A stretch of 64,000 bases of DNA from Sarocladium kiliense (GCA_030734395.1 JAUZTG010000016.1:2170001-2234000), one strand, 5' to 3'; positions 11,562 through 24,113 are shown, counted from the stretch's first letter. Program-made: numbers and translations. Notes: generated by a model not told the origin, from the letters alone.

Positions 11562-14440
11562 TTACTCCTCATCTTCATCCTCCTCTGCTTCGTCATCCAC
11601 CTTCTTTCCGTTCGTCGTCGCTGGTGGTTGCTGCACCTCTACTGCACTACCGCCCTCCTTCTCCAGCTTGAGCCACTCTTCCCACTCAGGGAAGAGGTCC
11701 TCGTCGTCGCCGGGAACGCCAATCAGCTTGGCAACACGAGCCTTCTTGTTCTTCTCCAGTGTCTCTTTCCAGTTCGCAACGACAGGTGCGCTCAGGCTAG
11801 GCTTGTATGTTTGCGAGAAGAGAACTGCCTCAGCGAGACGGCCGGTCTTGGTGAGAATCTTGGTGCAGCGAGCTACATCGCCGAGAAGCCAGCAGCATGA
11901 GAAAGCGACGTTGTGTGCGCCCGCCTCCTCGGCCTGGGTAGCAAGAGCGGTAAGACCTTCGCGGTCACCTGTTGACGAATGAAGAAGGAGGAGAGAGCCA
12001 AGATCGCGGGCATGGGTGAAGCATTCGGCAGCGAGAGCGACATCCCAGCCAGTGAGGGCGGCGTCACCGACGGTCTTCCACTTGTGGTCCACGTCAGCTT
12101 CGCGGGCTAGCGCAAGGGCAACATCGAGCTGGTTTAGGCTGAGCGCAAGGTCAAATTTGTGTTCTGGGTCCGTGGCAACTTCGAGAGCAAGCTCTTTGTG
12201 GCCTTGGCCTTCAAGGAAGCGGGCGATCTTGTTCATTTGGTCCTGTGGGATCGTGGGCAAGAGCTCTGCCGCGGACTCCATATCCTCGCGGAGAACCAGG
12301 GTCTGGTACTCAAGTACGGGGAGAGAGAGGGAGAAGGAAGTAACACCGACATCCTTGTCGGCAAGATAGATGCGGGAGTCGCGCTGAATGTAGCCAAGGA
12401 TGTACATGGGCTTGTCGAAGTGAGAGACAGTGTACGTCTGGTCGCCGACGAGGTAGTTCAACCGGTTCGTACTGTTGGTGTAGATGAAGCAGTCGCCAAC
12501 CCACTCGCCGGTGCGGACGCTGATATATGTCGTCAGTAGTGATCTAAATACTGCGCCGTGGACACACTTACGCCTCGTTGATATCGGTGATAACCTCGAA
12601 CGCAGCCTCAACACCATCCTCATCGACCTGACCAGATTGCACGGCCTCGATGTAATTTTCACGCGAGAAGCGCAAAACGTAGAATGTATCCTCGCAAGCG
12701 ATGGTGACCAGCTCTCCGCTGTCTGACCAGTACACCTATAAAGCTGTTAGCTGGGACACGTCATGACACTCGCTAGAACAATGGTCACGTACCTGCTTTG
12801 GCTCAACTTCGATCCTTCGCACGAGGCCGCCAGTTGCCCAGTCGAAGAATGAGACGCCGCCCTGGCCAGTGACACCGAGAAGGACACCGCCAGTCAGACC
12901 CTCGGCCTGGAAACCAACATCGAGGCCCCCGCTCTTCTCAACGAAATTCTTGTAGATCTTCACGCTCATGGCGGACTCGCGGATAGCAAAGTCATTGCTG
13001 TTGTCCTTGGACGCCCAAACAAAGTCCAATGCAGAGCCGAAAGCCTTGTTCCTCCATGCCAGCGCGGTATAGATGATGTACTCGCCATCGCCACAGACTG
13101 CGACGAATCGACCGTTGGGGGAGTGGATGAGGGTCTGAGGGTACACCTCGCATGTACCGAGATCCTTTGTTGGGAGGCTGATGGGATCATTATCTTTCAA
13201 GGATTCATCTGCGAAGGTTAGTACGAAGACGCTGTCATTGTTTGGCAAAAACAGCACATACCTCCGCCCTTAATAATTGAGGAAACGACTTCGTTGTGGC
13301 GCGCCCAGATCAGCTTTCCAGATGCATCCATTGAGACGGCTGGTTCTTCCCGTCCGAGCTTGATAACCACAGCACCATCATCGTAACCAACTGCAATTCC
13401 CTGCTTGCCCTTCTGATAGGATACGCACCAGGCGCGCTCCAGGCTGTAATTGAGTGACTGCTCAAATCGGTAGGTATTGGCGTGCCATAACCTAATAGTC
13501 CCGTCTTCGGAGCCGGACACAATTACGGGCAGTTCGGGATGATAGCAAGCGAAGGAAACATTATTGCTGTGACCCTCGAGAGTAGCGATGAGGGATTTCG
13601 TGGTGTAGTCCCACACCTTAACAGTTCGATCGTCGGAGGTTGTGAGGATGTAAGGCTTGTCCGAGTGGGGGTAATAGTCAACGTGGTTCACACCCTTGGT
13701 CTCGTGTGCTTCTAACGTGAAGTTCGCTGTTGGGGAGCCGAGACTCCAGATCTTGACGGTCCTATCGAGACACGCAGATGCGAAGGTATTGGTGTCCTTG
13801 GGATTGATGGCAAGGCCCATGACGTAGTGACCGTGGCCCTCGAAGACCTGGACGCACTTCCAACCCTTGTCCCAATCCCAAAGCTTAATCGACATATCAT
13901 CGGATGCAGTGAGGACGAATGGTTGCGTGGGGTGAACGGCGATGGCACGAATGTAGTCGGGATGCGCCTCGAAAGACGTGATCTTCTCGGAGGTGTTGTA
14001 GTTGTAGACACGTAATTGGAAGTCATCAGAACCACAGACGATCCAGTTCTTCCGAGCGATGAAGCGACCAGCACGAACGGGAACGTCTGTAAGCTCAAAT
14101 GTCTTCACGATTTGTTGCGTCTCATATGACCAGATGTAGACATGACCTGTGTGGAGTCGATTAGCAAGTTACGCAAGCTGCTGCCGTAGCCTTTGAACAT
14201 TTACCGCTGTAGAGGGTTGTGAGGATCCATGGCTCGTGAGGATGGAAGTCAATACCCTTCACCCGCTCGCTGCGGGCGTAGAGTTGACGCTGTGAGGAGG
14301 TCAGTTCCTGTAAGAGCTCCAGCTCAGGGGCAGGCAGGGCGGCGCAAGGTCGACCTCAATGGTCCAACAAGGGTCTTCCATGTGCAGATCAAGTCGCTCC
14401 TGAGTATCTCCAATGAACTGACCTTGACGTCGAGCTTCAT
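11562..14440 (-). CDS. sec27: Coatomer subunit beta' (COPI coat)
   Basis: Beta'-COP of the COPI vesicle coat, which binds dilysine cargo tails and drives Golgi-to-ER retrieval. Six exons on the minus strand: 14423-14440, 14205-14289, 13262-14146, 12793-13208, 12572-12735, 11562-12519, giving about 841 aa. The first exon encodes only MKLDVK. Introns are 52-133 nt. Residues 1-300 contain WD40 repeats (IKLWDWD, VKIWSLG, VKVWDYT, IRLWHAN), followed by a second propeller (YIIYTALAWRNKAFG) and an alpha-solenoid. The ELALEVATDPEHKFDLALSL segment is a beta'-COP hallmark. The extreme C-terminus is acidic (DDEAEEDEDEE). Length matches fungal homologues. It is essential in yeast and expected to be constitutive. 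It diverges from the SCH9-type kinase gene. Confidence 0.95.
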
Positions 14441-16334
14441 CCTGGCTGCAGCGCCGTGATTGGCGACTTGAGTAGCTGGTCAGGGTCGTGGGCGGTCTGG
14501 AGACGTTGCGATGGTGGGGTTCGACGAGGGGGAAAGGGAATCGCTGCGCCGAAGGTTGATGAATTGTTTGTATAGGAATTCGCAGCTGAATATGGCAGGA
14601 TCGAATTCGGCGGCGTAATGAAAGCGATGAGCCTGCTGCTTGGCTGCTTGGAGGTGAGGTGGGTGATTTGCAGCAGCAGTGGTCTCGAAGGGGGGAGCAA
14701 GCAGTCGACAGCAACGAAGTAACAGCTGGCGTGTCGTGATGTGTGGCTCCAAAATGTTCGGCCACCTGTCAGCGGCCATGGGCGTGCAGTGTGGGTGCCT
14801 GAGGCTGCAGCGATGGACGTAAGAGTTCGAGTCGGGTGAGCTACCCTGCACGGTTTCTTACAATGAGGTATTCTACCCAACCCTTGCTGCTGGCAGTTAT
14901 GCAAGACCACATAATCCTTGTCTGGATAGCCGTGTAGGAGGGGGGGAAGATCTCAATATCCTGTCGTGGGTTTACATTCCCTCTCCAGTCATGTTGCATG
15001 GCCGATGAAATTCGTTGCCTGTAGAGTTCTTTGTATACAATTTGCACCCCCTTTCGAGTCTGCCGGAAAGGTTCATACATATCAGGTTATCAAATCCTGG
15101 GTTCTCAAGTCCTATCAACCTCAGTTTCCTACAATTTACTTCATTCTAAACATTCAGGACAGTCATGTATGAAACTCGATCATCAAGGCAACCTAGGCAT
15201 TGAGGGTGTGAGGCTACATTGAGGTACATGTATCGCCCAGCTGAGCCACCGATTTAGTGGAACGGCGAGGTCACAACGATGTGCAAATTGTCTTTCCCAT
15301 CCTTAATTACCTTAAGGTCAGGCACATCAGGTCTCAACGTTGGTCCCGGACCTCTGAATTGTGGTGAGATCCAGTACTTCTACCCCAAGCCTCTAGAGCA
15401 TCTTGATCGCTCGTATAACTCCACGTTGTCGAGCTCGTGAATGACTGAATTGACATAAGTCATGTATACGACATGGATTGCCACAAGTCAGGCACAGGTG
15501 CACAGCCTCAGGAACCCTGAAAGGCACGGCGTCCTTAGGTCTCGGCCTGGCCGATTTCAAGGCCTGAATACGTCCAATCCGGCCACTCGCCGATTCCAGC
15601 ACCTTCTTTGTCACTTGTCCCTGGTTCAAGGAATTATTTCTTCCGCTTCGAGACCTTTGTAGTAGGATTGTATGCAACACACTACCTATTGATAGACCAA
15701 AGCCTTGTACTCGTATTCATCATCTCAGGAGGGAGCCCAGTCCAAGCTGCACTGCGGGGTCGACGCACTCCTTGAGCCACACTGTTGGCCCCTCCACCTC
15801 CAATGCGTCAGTGTGAATCTCCCCCTGTCACAGCCACAGACTGAGCCAACCCAGTAAACCCCCTACAGTGGGCATCTCAGGCCCTGTTCACCCACTACAC
15901 CATCCCAAATGCAGCCTGCTCACCCGCACTGAGCCATCCACCACCACCACCAAGACCAAGGCGTGGAGTGGAATCATCGTAATTCGTCTCCTTCGCCATC
16001 ATCGCCATCCGCCCACCAACTCTCTGCCAACCAACACCACCGATCCAGAATCTTCGGCATCTCTCGCCCCTCCTCACCTCTCCTCTTCTTCATCTTCATA
16101 CCTGGTTTCCTATAGCCGCAGTGCGGTCTTCGTCCTCTCCTCACACATCGTCTATCTTTCTTCTGTTTCGGCGCTCTCACCCCCCAGCTCCGCACTCCTG
16201 CTGGGGCCCTGAATTGCGGTCACGGACCCTCGTCCCAACTCGCAACCTATCCCTGCGACCCCAAACGATCCAACCACCAGCTGTTACAAATCCCTCGACC
16301 CCTTTCACCTCGCCAGTCTGACCTCTCCTCCATC
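14441..16334. other. Divergent intergenic region between sec27 and the SCH9-type kinase
   Basis: About 1.9 kb. No gene supported. The last 420 bp before the kinase start is pyrimidine- and C/A-rich and lacks ATG apart from one tiny upstream ORF (15909-15932), so it looks like a long 5' leader. Open frames at 14301-14910 (minus) lie in the sec27 upstream region and show no motif. Confidence 0.5.
15909..15932 (+). promoter_or_regulatory. Upstream ORF in the presumed SCH9 leader
   Basis: ATG at 15909 opens a frame of seven codons ending in TGA at 15930-15932. No other ATG occurs from there to the main start at 16335. If the leader starts upstream of 15909, this would be the only upstream ORF. 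The transcription start is unknown, so its inclusion in the mRNA is inference. Confidence 0.3.
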
Positions 16335-18535
16335 ATGTCGTGGAAACTCACAAAGAGTACGTCTCTGCTCTACCTCCCTACCCATTCCCTCCTGTGCCCC
16401 TCGTTGCGCGTCTTCTCGCCTTCAATCCTGAAGCGGGGTTCGCGTCAATCATACAATCATAACTGACATTCGAATAGAACTCAAGGAAACCCATCTTGGT
16501 ACCTTGAGCCCATTCGCACGATCCCCGTCGACATCAACAATTACCGATAAGGACAAGGAAGAGAAGGGTCAACTGAACACTGGTGCAACAACTCCTACAA
16601 CCGAAAGTGCAATTGGTAAGCATCTTGCATCTTGCACCTCCCATCCGGGGATACTGTGTCTCTCGGCTGGGTCTTGCACGAGCGACGAACACTAATGTTG
16701 ATACTGTCTGCAGCCGCATCAGAAGCCATGTCTCAAGCTCCTGTCGTCAAGCCGCCCAAGCCGGGCATTCTCATTGTCACCTTGCACGAAGCACAAGGCT
16801 TCTCACTTCCCGAGCAGCACCGAAATGCCTTTGCCTCTCAACATCAAGGCTCGCTCTCATCCGGCAGCGCACTGAACAGTGTTGCAGGCTCTGTTCGACC
16901 CTCATCCTCGCAACGTGTTGCTGGATCCTTCATGAACGGCTCCAACCGACCTCATTCATCAGCGGGCGGCTTCAACGGCATACCAACCAATCACGGCAGA
17001 ATTTCCGGCAAATACATGCCCTACGCATTGCTCGATTTCGACAAAGTCCAGGTGTTTGTCAACTCAGTCGATGGAAACCCAGAGAATCCCCTTTGGGCCG
17101 GCGGCAACACACAGTACAAGTTCGATGTTTCACGTGTTACCGAGCTAGTCATTCATCTCTACATGCGCAACCCAACCGCTCCGCCTGGTTCAGGTCGAAG
17201 CCAAGATATTTTCCTTGGTGTTGCACGCATTAACCCTCGCTTCGAGGAGCGCCAATCTCTTGTTGAGGACCCCAAGGCCAGTAAGAAGGACCGCGAGAAG
17301 GCTGCTGCAGAGCACGCGCAGCGGAACTCGGGCGAGGGACACAGCGGGACTCAATGGGTAGATGTTCAATATGGAACAGGCAAGATCAAGGTTGGCGTGG
17401 AGTACGTGGAGACTCGTGCTGGCAAGCTTAAGATTGAGGACTTTGAGCTCCTCAAGGTTGTTGGTAAGGGTAGCTTCGGCAAGGTCATGCAGGTGCGCAA
17501 GAAGGACACAAACCGGATTTATGCCCTCAAGACGATTCGAAAAGCTCACATCATTTCTCGATCCGAGGTGGCCCATACGTTGGCGGAAAGGTCTGTGCTG
17601 GCACAGATCAACAATTCCTTCATCGTCCCCCTTAAGTTCAGTTTTCAATCACCCGAGAAACTGTACTTCGTCCTCGCTTTCGTCAATGGAGGCGAACTGT
17701 TCCACCACCTTCAGAAAGAACACCGGTTCGATGTCAATCGTTCTCGCTTCTACACAGCTGAACTTTTGTGTGCGCTCGAATGTCTACATGGCTTCAACGT
17801 CATTTACAGAGATCTCAAACCCGAGAACATCTTGCTTGACTACCAAGGCCACATTGCACTGTGCGATTTCGGCCTGTGCAAGTTAGATATGAAGGACGAG
17901 GACCGAACCAACACCTTCTGCGGTACCCCCGAGTACCTGGCTCCTGAGCTGCTGATGGGCAAGGGTTACAACAAGACGGTCGACTGGTGGACACTCGGTG
18001 TACTCCTGTATGAGATGTTGACAGGTCTGCCACCCTTCTACGACGAGAACACGAACGAGATGTACCGCAAGATTCTCTCAGAGCCACTCCACTTCTCGGA
18101 CGTCGTTCCCCCAGCTGCCAAGGACCTGCTCACCAAACTACTGAATCGCAATCCTGACGAGCGACTCGGGGCCAATGGATCAGCTGAGATCAAGGCTCAT
18201 CCATTCTTCCACGCCATTGACTGGCGCAAACTGTTGCAGCGCAAGTATGAGCCTACATTCAAGCCCAGTGTCGTAAGTTCAAACCCTCCACATAGTGGCA
18301 AATTCAATTCCGTTGCTAACATTCACAGGTTGATGCGTTGGACACGGCCAACTTCGACCCCGAATTCACGTCAGAAGCACCGCAAGATTCATACGTGGAG
18401 GGGCCGATGCTCTCGCAGACCACACAAAACCTTTTCCATGGTTTCAGCTACAACCGGCCGATCGCCGGTCTCGGAGACGCCGGAGGCAGTGTCAAGGACC
18501 CCTCATTCGTAGGTAGCATTCAAGACAACCGGTAA
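16335..18535 (+). CDS. sch9: AGC-family serine/threonine kinase, SCH9 type
   Basis: Nutrient-signalling kinase downstream of TORC1 (S6-kinase-like), controlling growth, stress resistance and ribosome production. Four exons: 16335-16356, 16478-16615, 16714-18272, 18329-18535, giving about 641 aa. The N-terminus (MSWKLTK...) leads into a C2-like region (residues ~70-250, GILIVTLHEAQGFSLP). The kinase domain spans ~295-555: glycine loop GKGSFGKV (~303-310), YALKTIRK lysine, IYRDLKPENILL, CDFGLCKL (~437), activation-loop TNTFCGTPEYLAPE (PDK1-site Thr ~453). The AGC tail ends with the hydrophobic motif FHGFSY (~608), the TORC1 target. All catalytic residues are present. The first exon is only 22 nt. 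The C2 plus AGC kinase plus FxGFSY order distinguishes it from PKA and YPK-type kinases. Confidence 0.95.
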
Positions 18536-19824
18536 ACGGACACTGCCGAGCCGTGAATGGCAGGGTGGGTTTGGAAGGCAGCATTGGACGTTTTGATCAG
18601 CCGTCCAATCTCATGGAGCATGGAGGCAAGAAGACACGTGCATAGCAATGTGCATTACAGGGGGTTAAGACGAAATCCGTCGGAAGGTTGAGAAATTGGG
18701 ACGACAAAGCTCTGGCCGGTCATATATGCAGGAGTTTTGGGTGCACGTACTGGCTTCTGTTCGTTGTTTTTATTGGTTCCCGTTTCGGGGCGATGTCCAG
18801 GTAGCAGATGAAGCGTTTTGACGAGGAACGTATGTGAATTCCGGGAGACGAGGACAACGCTGCCACAGTGCTGTTTGACGTGGAATCACAAGATCGAATG
18901 AATTCTCGATCCTGCAGTCAAAGCTTCGCATGTGGATCCATTGGGCAAAGCCTTTGAGTCTTAGATCATGACTTTTCTTTGCTTTGATGTAACGACGATG
19001 CAGTAGCTTGGCTTCGTCTCGTATATTTTGCCATACCGCTTACTCATGTCGTGTCACATTATGATTTGATACCTCCATGTCGGAGAGCAAGCATAGCATC
19101 ACAACCGTCTTGGATTACAGTGTGTGCGACGTCAGGGTGCTCCGTCAAACAAGGGGCTGTGGCGTGCGGTGTTTCCGCGCAACCCGGGGACGAGGGTCCG
19201 GTCCGGCATGAGGTATTTCTCCCCCACGTTGTCGCGCGCATGCTGCTTCATGGCAGTTGTGTTGTTTGTGCATGGAAATGGAGGGTTTGGAAAGACTAAG
19301 CGTGCATGCTATAACCAGGAACGGTGCCTCGTACTCTGACAGGTATAAATCCGGGACAGGAACGTTTTGCTGCGATGGCTCTTGCTTCTTGTATTGGATG
19401 AAATATTCATAGAGTATTGAGTCGGGAACTCTGCTGTGCTACTGCTACACTTCATTGCCCTGCTATCTCGCGCTCTGTCATATTGCCGTCACTCGCCATC
19501 TGTTGTCAATTGCCGCATTTTCGTCGTCCAACATCCGACAAACGCTGTTGCCACAGCCACTGGGTAAATGACAGCTTGGTTGGGCCGTTACTAAGAGACC
19601 CTTCCGTGTTGGAGGCAAACCCCCACCTTAGCCTGCCCCTCCATTTCCACTTGCATCATCAGCTCCCCTCATCTCGCTCATCTGTCCGGCCACCCATCGC
19701 TTCCTCTGGCTTTTCTTCTCATCAGCTGTCTTTTTCATCGTTCCTAATCGAAACCCGTTCATTCCTCGGCCTATTCGACTTCAATTCGCCCCGAACTTGA
19801 CTTTCAGTATACACTTTCGTCACG
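18536..19824. other. Intergenic region, promoter and leader of pgi
   Basis: About 1.3 kb with no supported gene. It holds the 3' UTR of the kinase and the promoter of the isomerase gene. A TATA-like box is at 19344-19350, and the stretch 19620-19800 is C/T-rich, as in fungal 5' leaders. Confidence 0.5.
19344..19350 (+). promoter_or_regulatory. TATA-like box, possibly for pgi
   Basis: TATAAAT lies about 480 bp upstream of the isomerase start. The intervening sequence is pyrimidine-rich, so a long 5' leader is plausible, but the distance makes this a tentative call. Confidence 0.3.
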
Positions 19825-21655
19825 ATGGCGCCTGCGAACACCCTACCCGCTTGGACCGAGCTCCAGAACCACCGCGACACTGTCGGCAAGAAGTTCGTCC
19901 TCAAGGAAGCTTTCGCCAGCGACCCGGAGCGCTTCGACCGCTTCACCCGCACATTTTCTCCCTCCGAGGGTGCCGAGGTCCTCTTCGATTTCTCCAAGAA
20001 CTTCCTGACCGATGAGACCCTAGACCTTCTCGTCAAGCTTGCTGAGCAGGCTGGCGTTGAGAAGAAGCGCGATGCTATGTTCGCTGGCGAGAAGATCAAC
20101 TTCACCGAGAAGCGTGCCGTTTACCACACTGCTCTCAGGAATGTCGGCGGCTGGGATATGCGGGTTGATGGGCAGGATGTCATGGGTGGCCCCAATGGTG
20201 TTAACGCCGTCCTTGAACACATGAAGGAGTTCTCTGAGCAGGTTCGCAGTGGAGAATGGAAGGGATACACTGGCAAGAAGCTCACCAACATCATCAACGT
20301 CGGCATTGGTGGCTCTGATCTGTAAGACTTTCGCAAACACTCGGTTCTTGTGGTGCTGTGCTCTAACCAATGGCTTATGCAGTGGTCCTGTCATGGTCAC
20401 TGAGGCCCTTAAGCACTATGGTGCTGACGATATGACCCTCCACTTCGTTTCCAACATTGATGGCACTCACATGGCTGAAGCTCTCAAGGCCTCTGACCCT
20501 GAGACAACTCTCTTCCTCATCGCCTCCAAGACCTTCACCACCGCTGAGACTACCACCAACGCCAACACTGCCAAGACCTGGTTCCTTGAGAAGACCGACA
20601 ACAAGGGCGAGATCGCGAAGCACTTCGTTGCTCTGTCCACTAATGAGTCTGAGGTAACCAAGTTCGGCATCGACAGCAAGAACATGTTTGGCTTCGAGAG
20701 TTGGGTTGGCGGCCGTTACTCAGTCTGGAGTGCCATTGGCCTCAGCGTTGCCCTATACATTGGCTTCGACAACTTCCACAAGTTCCTCGCTGGTGCTCAC
20801 GCCATGGACAAGCACTTCCGCGAGACACCTCTCAAGGACAACATCCCTGTTCTCGGTGGTCTCCTCAGCGTTTGGTACTCCGATTTCTTCCAGGCCCAGA
20901 CTCACCTTGTTGCTCCGTAAGCTTCCCTGCCCCAACGGTCACTTCCAAGTAGAGCCAGAAACTAACTCTTGACAAGTTTCGACCAGTACCTGCACCGCTT
21001 TCCTGCGTACCTTCAGCAGCTGTCTATGGAGTCCAACGGCAAGAGCATCACCTCTGATGGCTCTTCCGCCAAGTACACCACTGGTAAGCTATCTGGTGCA
21101 TAGCAATGTGGCCTTAGCTAACACAGTCAAATAGGTCCTATACTGTTCGGCGAGCCCTGCACTAATGCCCAACACTCTTTCTTCCAGCTTGTCCACCAAG
21201 GCACCAAGCTGATCCCCACCGATTTCATCCTCGCCGCGCAGTCCCACAACCCCATCACCAACAACTTGCACCAAAAGATGCTTGCATCCAACTACTTCGC
21301 CCAGGCTGAGGCCCTCATGGTCGGCAAGACTGACGAGCAGGTGAAGGCTGAGGGTACTCCCGATGAGCTGGTTCCTCACAAGCGCTTCCTCGGTAACCGC
21401 CCTACCACTTCCATCCTTGTTGGTGGTACTATCGGTCCCGCCGAGCTGGGTGCTCTGATTGTCTACTACGAGCACCTGACATTCACTGAGGGTGCTGTTT
21501 GGGACATCAACAGCTTCGACCAGTGGGGTGTTGAGCTGGGCAAGAGCCTCGCGAAGAAGATTCTTGGTGAGCTCGACCAGGAGGGCAACGGGGAGGGTCA
21601 TGACGCTTCCACGGGTGGCCTCATTGGCGCTTTCAAAAAGTATTCCAAGATCTAA
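19825..21655 (+). CDS. pgi: Glucose-6-phosphate isomerase
   Basis: Interconverts glucose-6-phosphate and fructose-6-phosphate in the cytosol (glycolysis, gluconeogenesis and cell-wall precursor supply). Four exons: 19825-20321, 20383-20916, 20977-21083, 21135-21655, giving about 552 aa, the normal length. Introns of 61, 60 and 51 nt keep the frame. Seen motifs: NVGIGGSDLGP (across intron 1), SKTFTTAETTTNA (phosphate-binding SIS loop), SWVGGRYSVWSAIGLS (PGI signature 1), GEPCTNAQHSF, and SFDQWGVELGKSLA (PGI signature 2) near the C-terminus. Codon usage is strongly biased to C-ending codons, as expected of an abundant glycolytic enzyme. Start context CACGATGG is good. A nearby AG at 21124-21125 could be an alternative acceptor for intron 3, but only 21133-21134 keeps the frame. 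Confidence 0.97.
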
Positions 21656-22351
21656 AGCTTGGAAGACGGAAGGAGGACACGGGGAAAATCGGTGCAATGG
21701 AAGTAGTAATAAAATCAGAGAACGGAGGATTTCTAGAATGCCCTTTGACTCTATTCAGCGGCACGCGATGCCTTGCTTAACGAGTCGACGAATACCAGAT
21801 CGATATCATCAATCTTGAGATGTACATTGTGTCAATGCGAGGTTCAATATGGAGATCTGGAAGCTATGAATACTTTCGGATGTGATCACGTTAAGACTCC
21901 GGCCCTTAATGTCCTAAAACTAACCGGCGCATGACATTCTATCGTCCACTGTCCACCACTCGACCCGTATCCTTTGGAATGTACGGCCACCTGGAGAGAC
22001 AGGGTATAATTGGCGAACTTGTCAGAGAGTGCCATTCCGAAGGTCAAGAATTTCAGCTTTCTCAGGGACCTTTCTTCAGGTGTCAGCGACCCTCGTGCAG
22101 GGAGGAATGTCTCGGGGCAACTTGCGCCAAGGCGGCGATGTCTTCCAAGGAAGGCCAAAATCTCTTAATGAAGGAGGGAAGGAACGGAGGAAAGGTAGCG
22201 AGGACTCGGTGAAAAGCAGGCAGTGCTTGCCGTAGACTTAATAAGAAAGCCACCACACCGCGCAACATCAGCTTTCTGGCCGTCCCTTTGTTGAGGTTTC
22301 ACGTTGGCCTCTTGCACCTCCAAAAGCCTGCTACCTTTCAAAACATCGACA
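21656..22351. other. Intergenic region
   Basis: About 700 bp between pgi and the DUF4419 gene. Short overlapping open frames (21886-22268) show no motif. Nothing else was recognised. Confidence 0.45.
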
Positions 22352-23626
22352 ATGCTGGCGACTTCGACGATCTCCTCATGGGGTTTCTGGCTGACGGCTG
22401 TAACTGGCCAGGTCACCGTATCCCTAAGCAATGTTCCACCTATCGCCCTGAAGACCGATCAAGCTGTCACTTCAGCAACAGAGCTCTTCGAGCAGAGCTG
22501 CCCGGAGGAGGTGGCAGAGACGCTCAGTTACACCCCAGAGGTACTCATGTCATCTTTTGCGGACTTTGGCGAAGATGATTCCAATATCTTTCCCGAAGGA
22601 AGTGTCTACCCATCGTCAGACAGCATCGTCCGTGGCGCTGTTGAGGCGTGGGCTCAGCATCAGAACCTGGTTCTTCGACCTGATGAGGTCTGGTTCGAAA
22701 TACTCGCTCAGCTTAACTTTTACATGACCGCTCATGCCGAGGACATACGCCACATGTTCGTCACTCACGAGGGTAAGGAGGAGATTCAGGTCTGGGACTT
22801 CTCATGGAGGACTGTCATTGCGCGATTCGGGGAAGAGATACAGCAAAGGGTATTGACAGACTGGCTGCTGCAGTGGATCATGCCTGGATTCAGTACGAGC
22901 ACAGAGAACGATGGTATGACCGCAACGGTGCTGATGATGGGGCTGATGCAGCACTACTTTGAGTTCAGTGGTGGGATCATCTGCGGCATCCCGAAGGTGA
23001 CACTGCTGGGCGTTAGGGAGGACTGGGCCAGACTGGTGGAGAAGTTGGGTCACCTCGCTGACTGGGGCGATGAGCCAGCACAGTACGCGAAGAACCTGGC
23101 ACCCATCCTGGAGATGTTTGTGATGACATGGGATGAGCCGAACAGCAAGGAAGTGGTAAACTTCTGGAAGCAGATTGTTCGGACCAAGAAGAAATTCACC
23201 TGCGGTGCCGGACCGACTGAGTACGACGTGTCAGGTTGGATCACGGGCTTTCTGCACTGGAGAGAGGATGGATCTGTGAGGGTTTGGGATGCAGGCAATC
23301 TCGAGCCATCAGAGTACACGACAACGGTGGGCAACGCGACATACGCGGCGCAGGCTCTCGATGAACTCCCCACAGGCTATGCGAAGGTACCTCTCAAAAT
23401 GCTGGACTATCCGGTACCAGGCAAGTCGACACAAGCATTCTTGCTCGCGGGCAATATTGGCGTGCAGAGGAGTGCTCCGAGCGAGGGAGGATGGGTGACG
23501 GCGCAACCTATGAGCTCTTGGTTCATGTACGCCCCAGTGGATGCAAACGCGACGACTCCACGGATGTATGGTAGCAGCCTTGAGCTCCAGTCTTTGGCAG
23601 AAGGTGTGCGCAGTTGCCGGCATTAG
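22352..23626 (+). CDS. DUF4419 domain protein, possibly secreted
   Basis: Single exon, 424 aa from the first in-frame ATG at 22352 (the frame is open further upstream but without ATG). The protein matches the DUF4419 pattern: an acidic N-terminal part with ELFEQSCPEEVAETL, then AVEAWAQHQNLVLRPDEVWFEI, FYMTAHAEDIRHMFVTHEGK, DWLLQWIMPGFSTSTENDG, and the central DWARLVEKLGHLADWG. The CGAGPTEYDVSGWITGF segment is typical of the family core. Function of DUF4419 is unknown. The first ~20 residues (MLATSTISSWGFWLTAVTGQ) resemble a signal peptide, and the protein carries a few cysteines and N-glycosylation sequons (NAT), so an extracellular or secretory location is possible. No intron is visible. Confidence 0.82.
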   Translation: MLATSTISSWGFWLTAVTGQVTVSLSNVPPIALKTDQAVTSATELFEQSCPEEVAETLSYTPEVLMSSFADFGEDDSNIFPEGSVYPSSDSIVRGAVEAWAQHQNLVLRPDEVWFEILAQLNFYMTAHAEDIRHMFVTHEGKEEIQVWDFSWRTVIARFGEEIQQRVLTDWLLQWIMPGFSTSTENDGMTATVLMMGLMQHYFEFSGGIICGIPKVTLLGVREDWARLVEKLGHLADWGDEPAQYAKNLAPILEMFVMTWDEPNSKEVVNFWKQIVRTKKKFTCGAGPTEYDVSGWITGFLHWREDGSVRVWDAGNLEPSEYTTTVGNATYAAQALDELPTGYAKVPLKMLDYPVPGKSTQAFLLAGNIGVQRSAPSEGGWVTAQPMSSWFMYAPVDANATTPRMYGSSLELQSLAEGVRSCRH

Positions 23627-24113
23627 GACACACCGGGACGAGGATGCGCTGCTGTTAAACCAAGGTGAGGATAGCGGACCTGGAGTAACGGTGGAGGAAG
23701 ACAGTTGGAGGGCAACCTCCATCGTCAATTCATCTCTTGGGGGGGTGGTGGACGCACGCAATGTTCCAGGCTATTGCTTCCTCTGTGCCGCTGCTCATTG
23801 GCCTTCAATTGTGTTTCTGACTGAAAGTTTGAGATTCGAATTTAGTAGAATAATGGGTTCATAATTCTTGCTTTGTGAATGCATAGAGTCTCACGGCCTC
23901 CCTCGGCTTATCCCTTTGTTTGTCCGGCAGTTGAAGTTCAAGCTGCCCCGCCAAAATGTTGACTGTAGCTGGGACACCGACACTTCTCCCACGACCATCT
24001 TCACCTCGACTCCTGAGCGCGTTCCGGCATTCTCCAAGCCCCAGCCTTCCGGGAGCCATGCAAAACATTCCTCCAGTCGAATTATAGCAAGGATACAGCT
24101 TATGGTCCCAATC
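23627..24113. other. Intergenic region
   Basis: About 490 bp between the DUF4419 and HAUS6 genes, both on the plus strand. The HAUS6 frame is open through most of this stretch from an ATG at 23868, but the encoded sequence looks non-conserved; nothing else was recognised. Confidence 0.4.
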
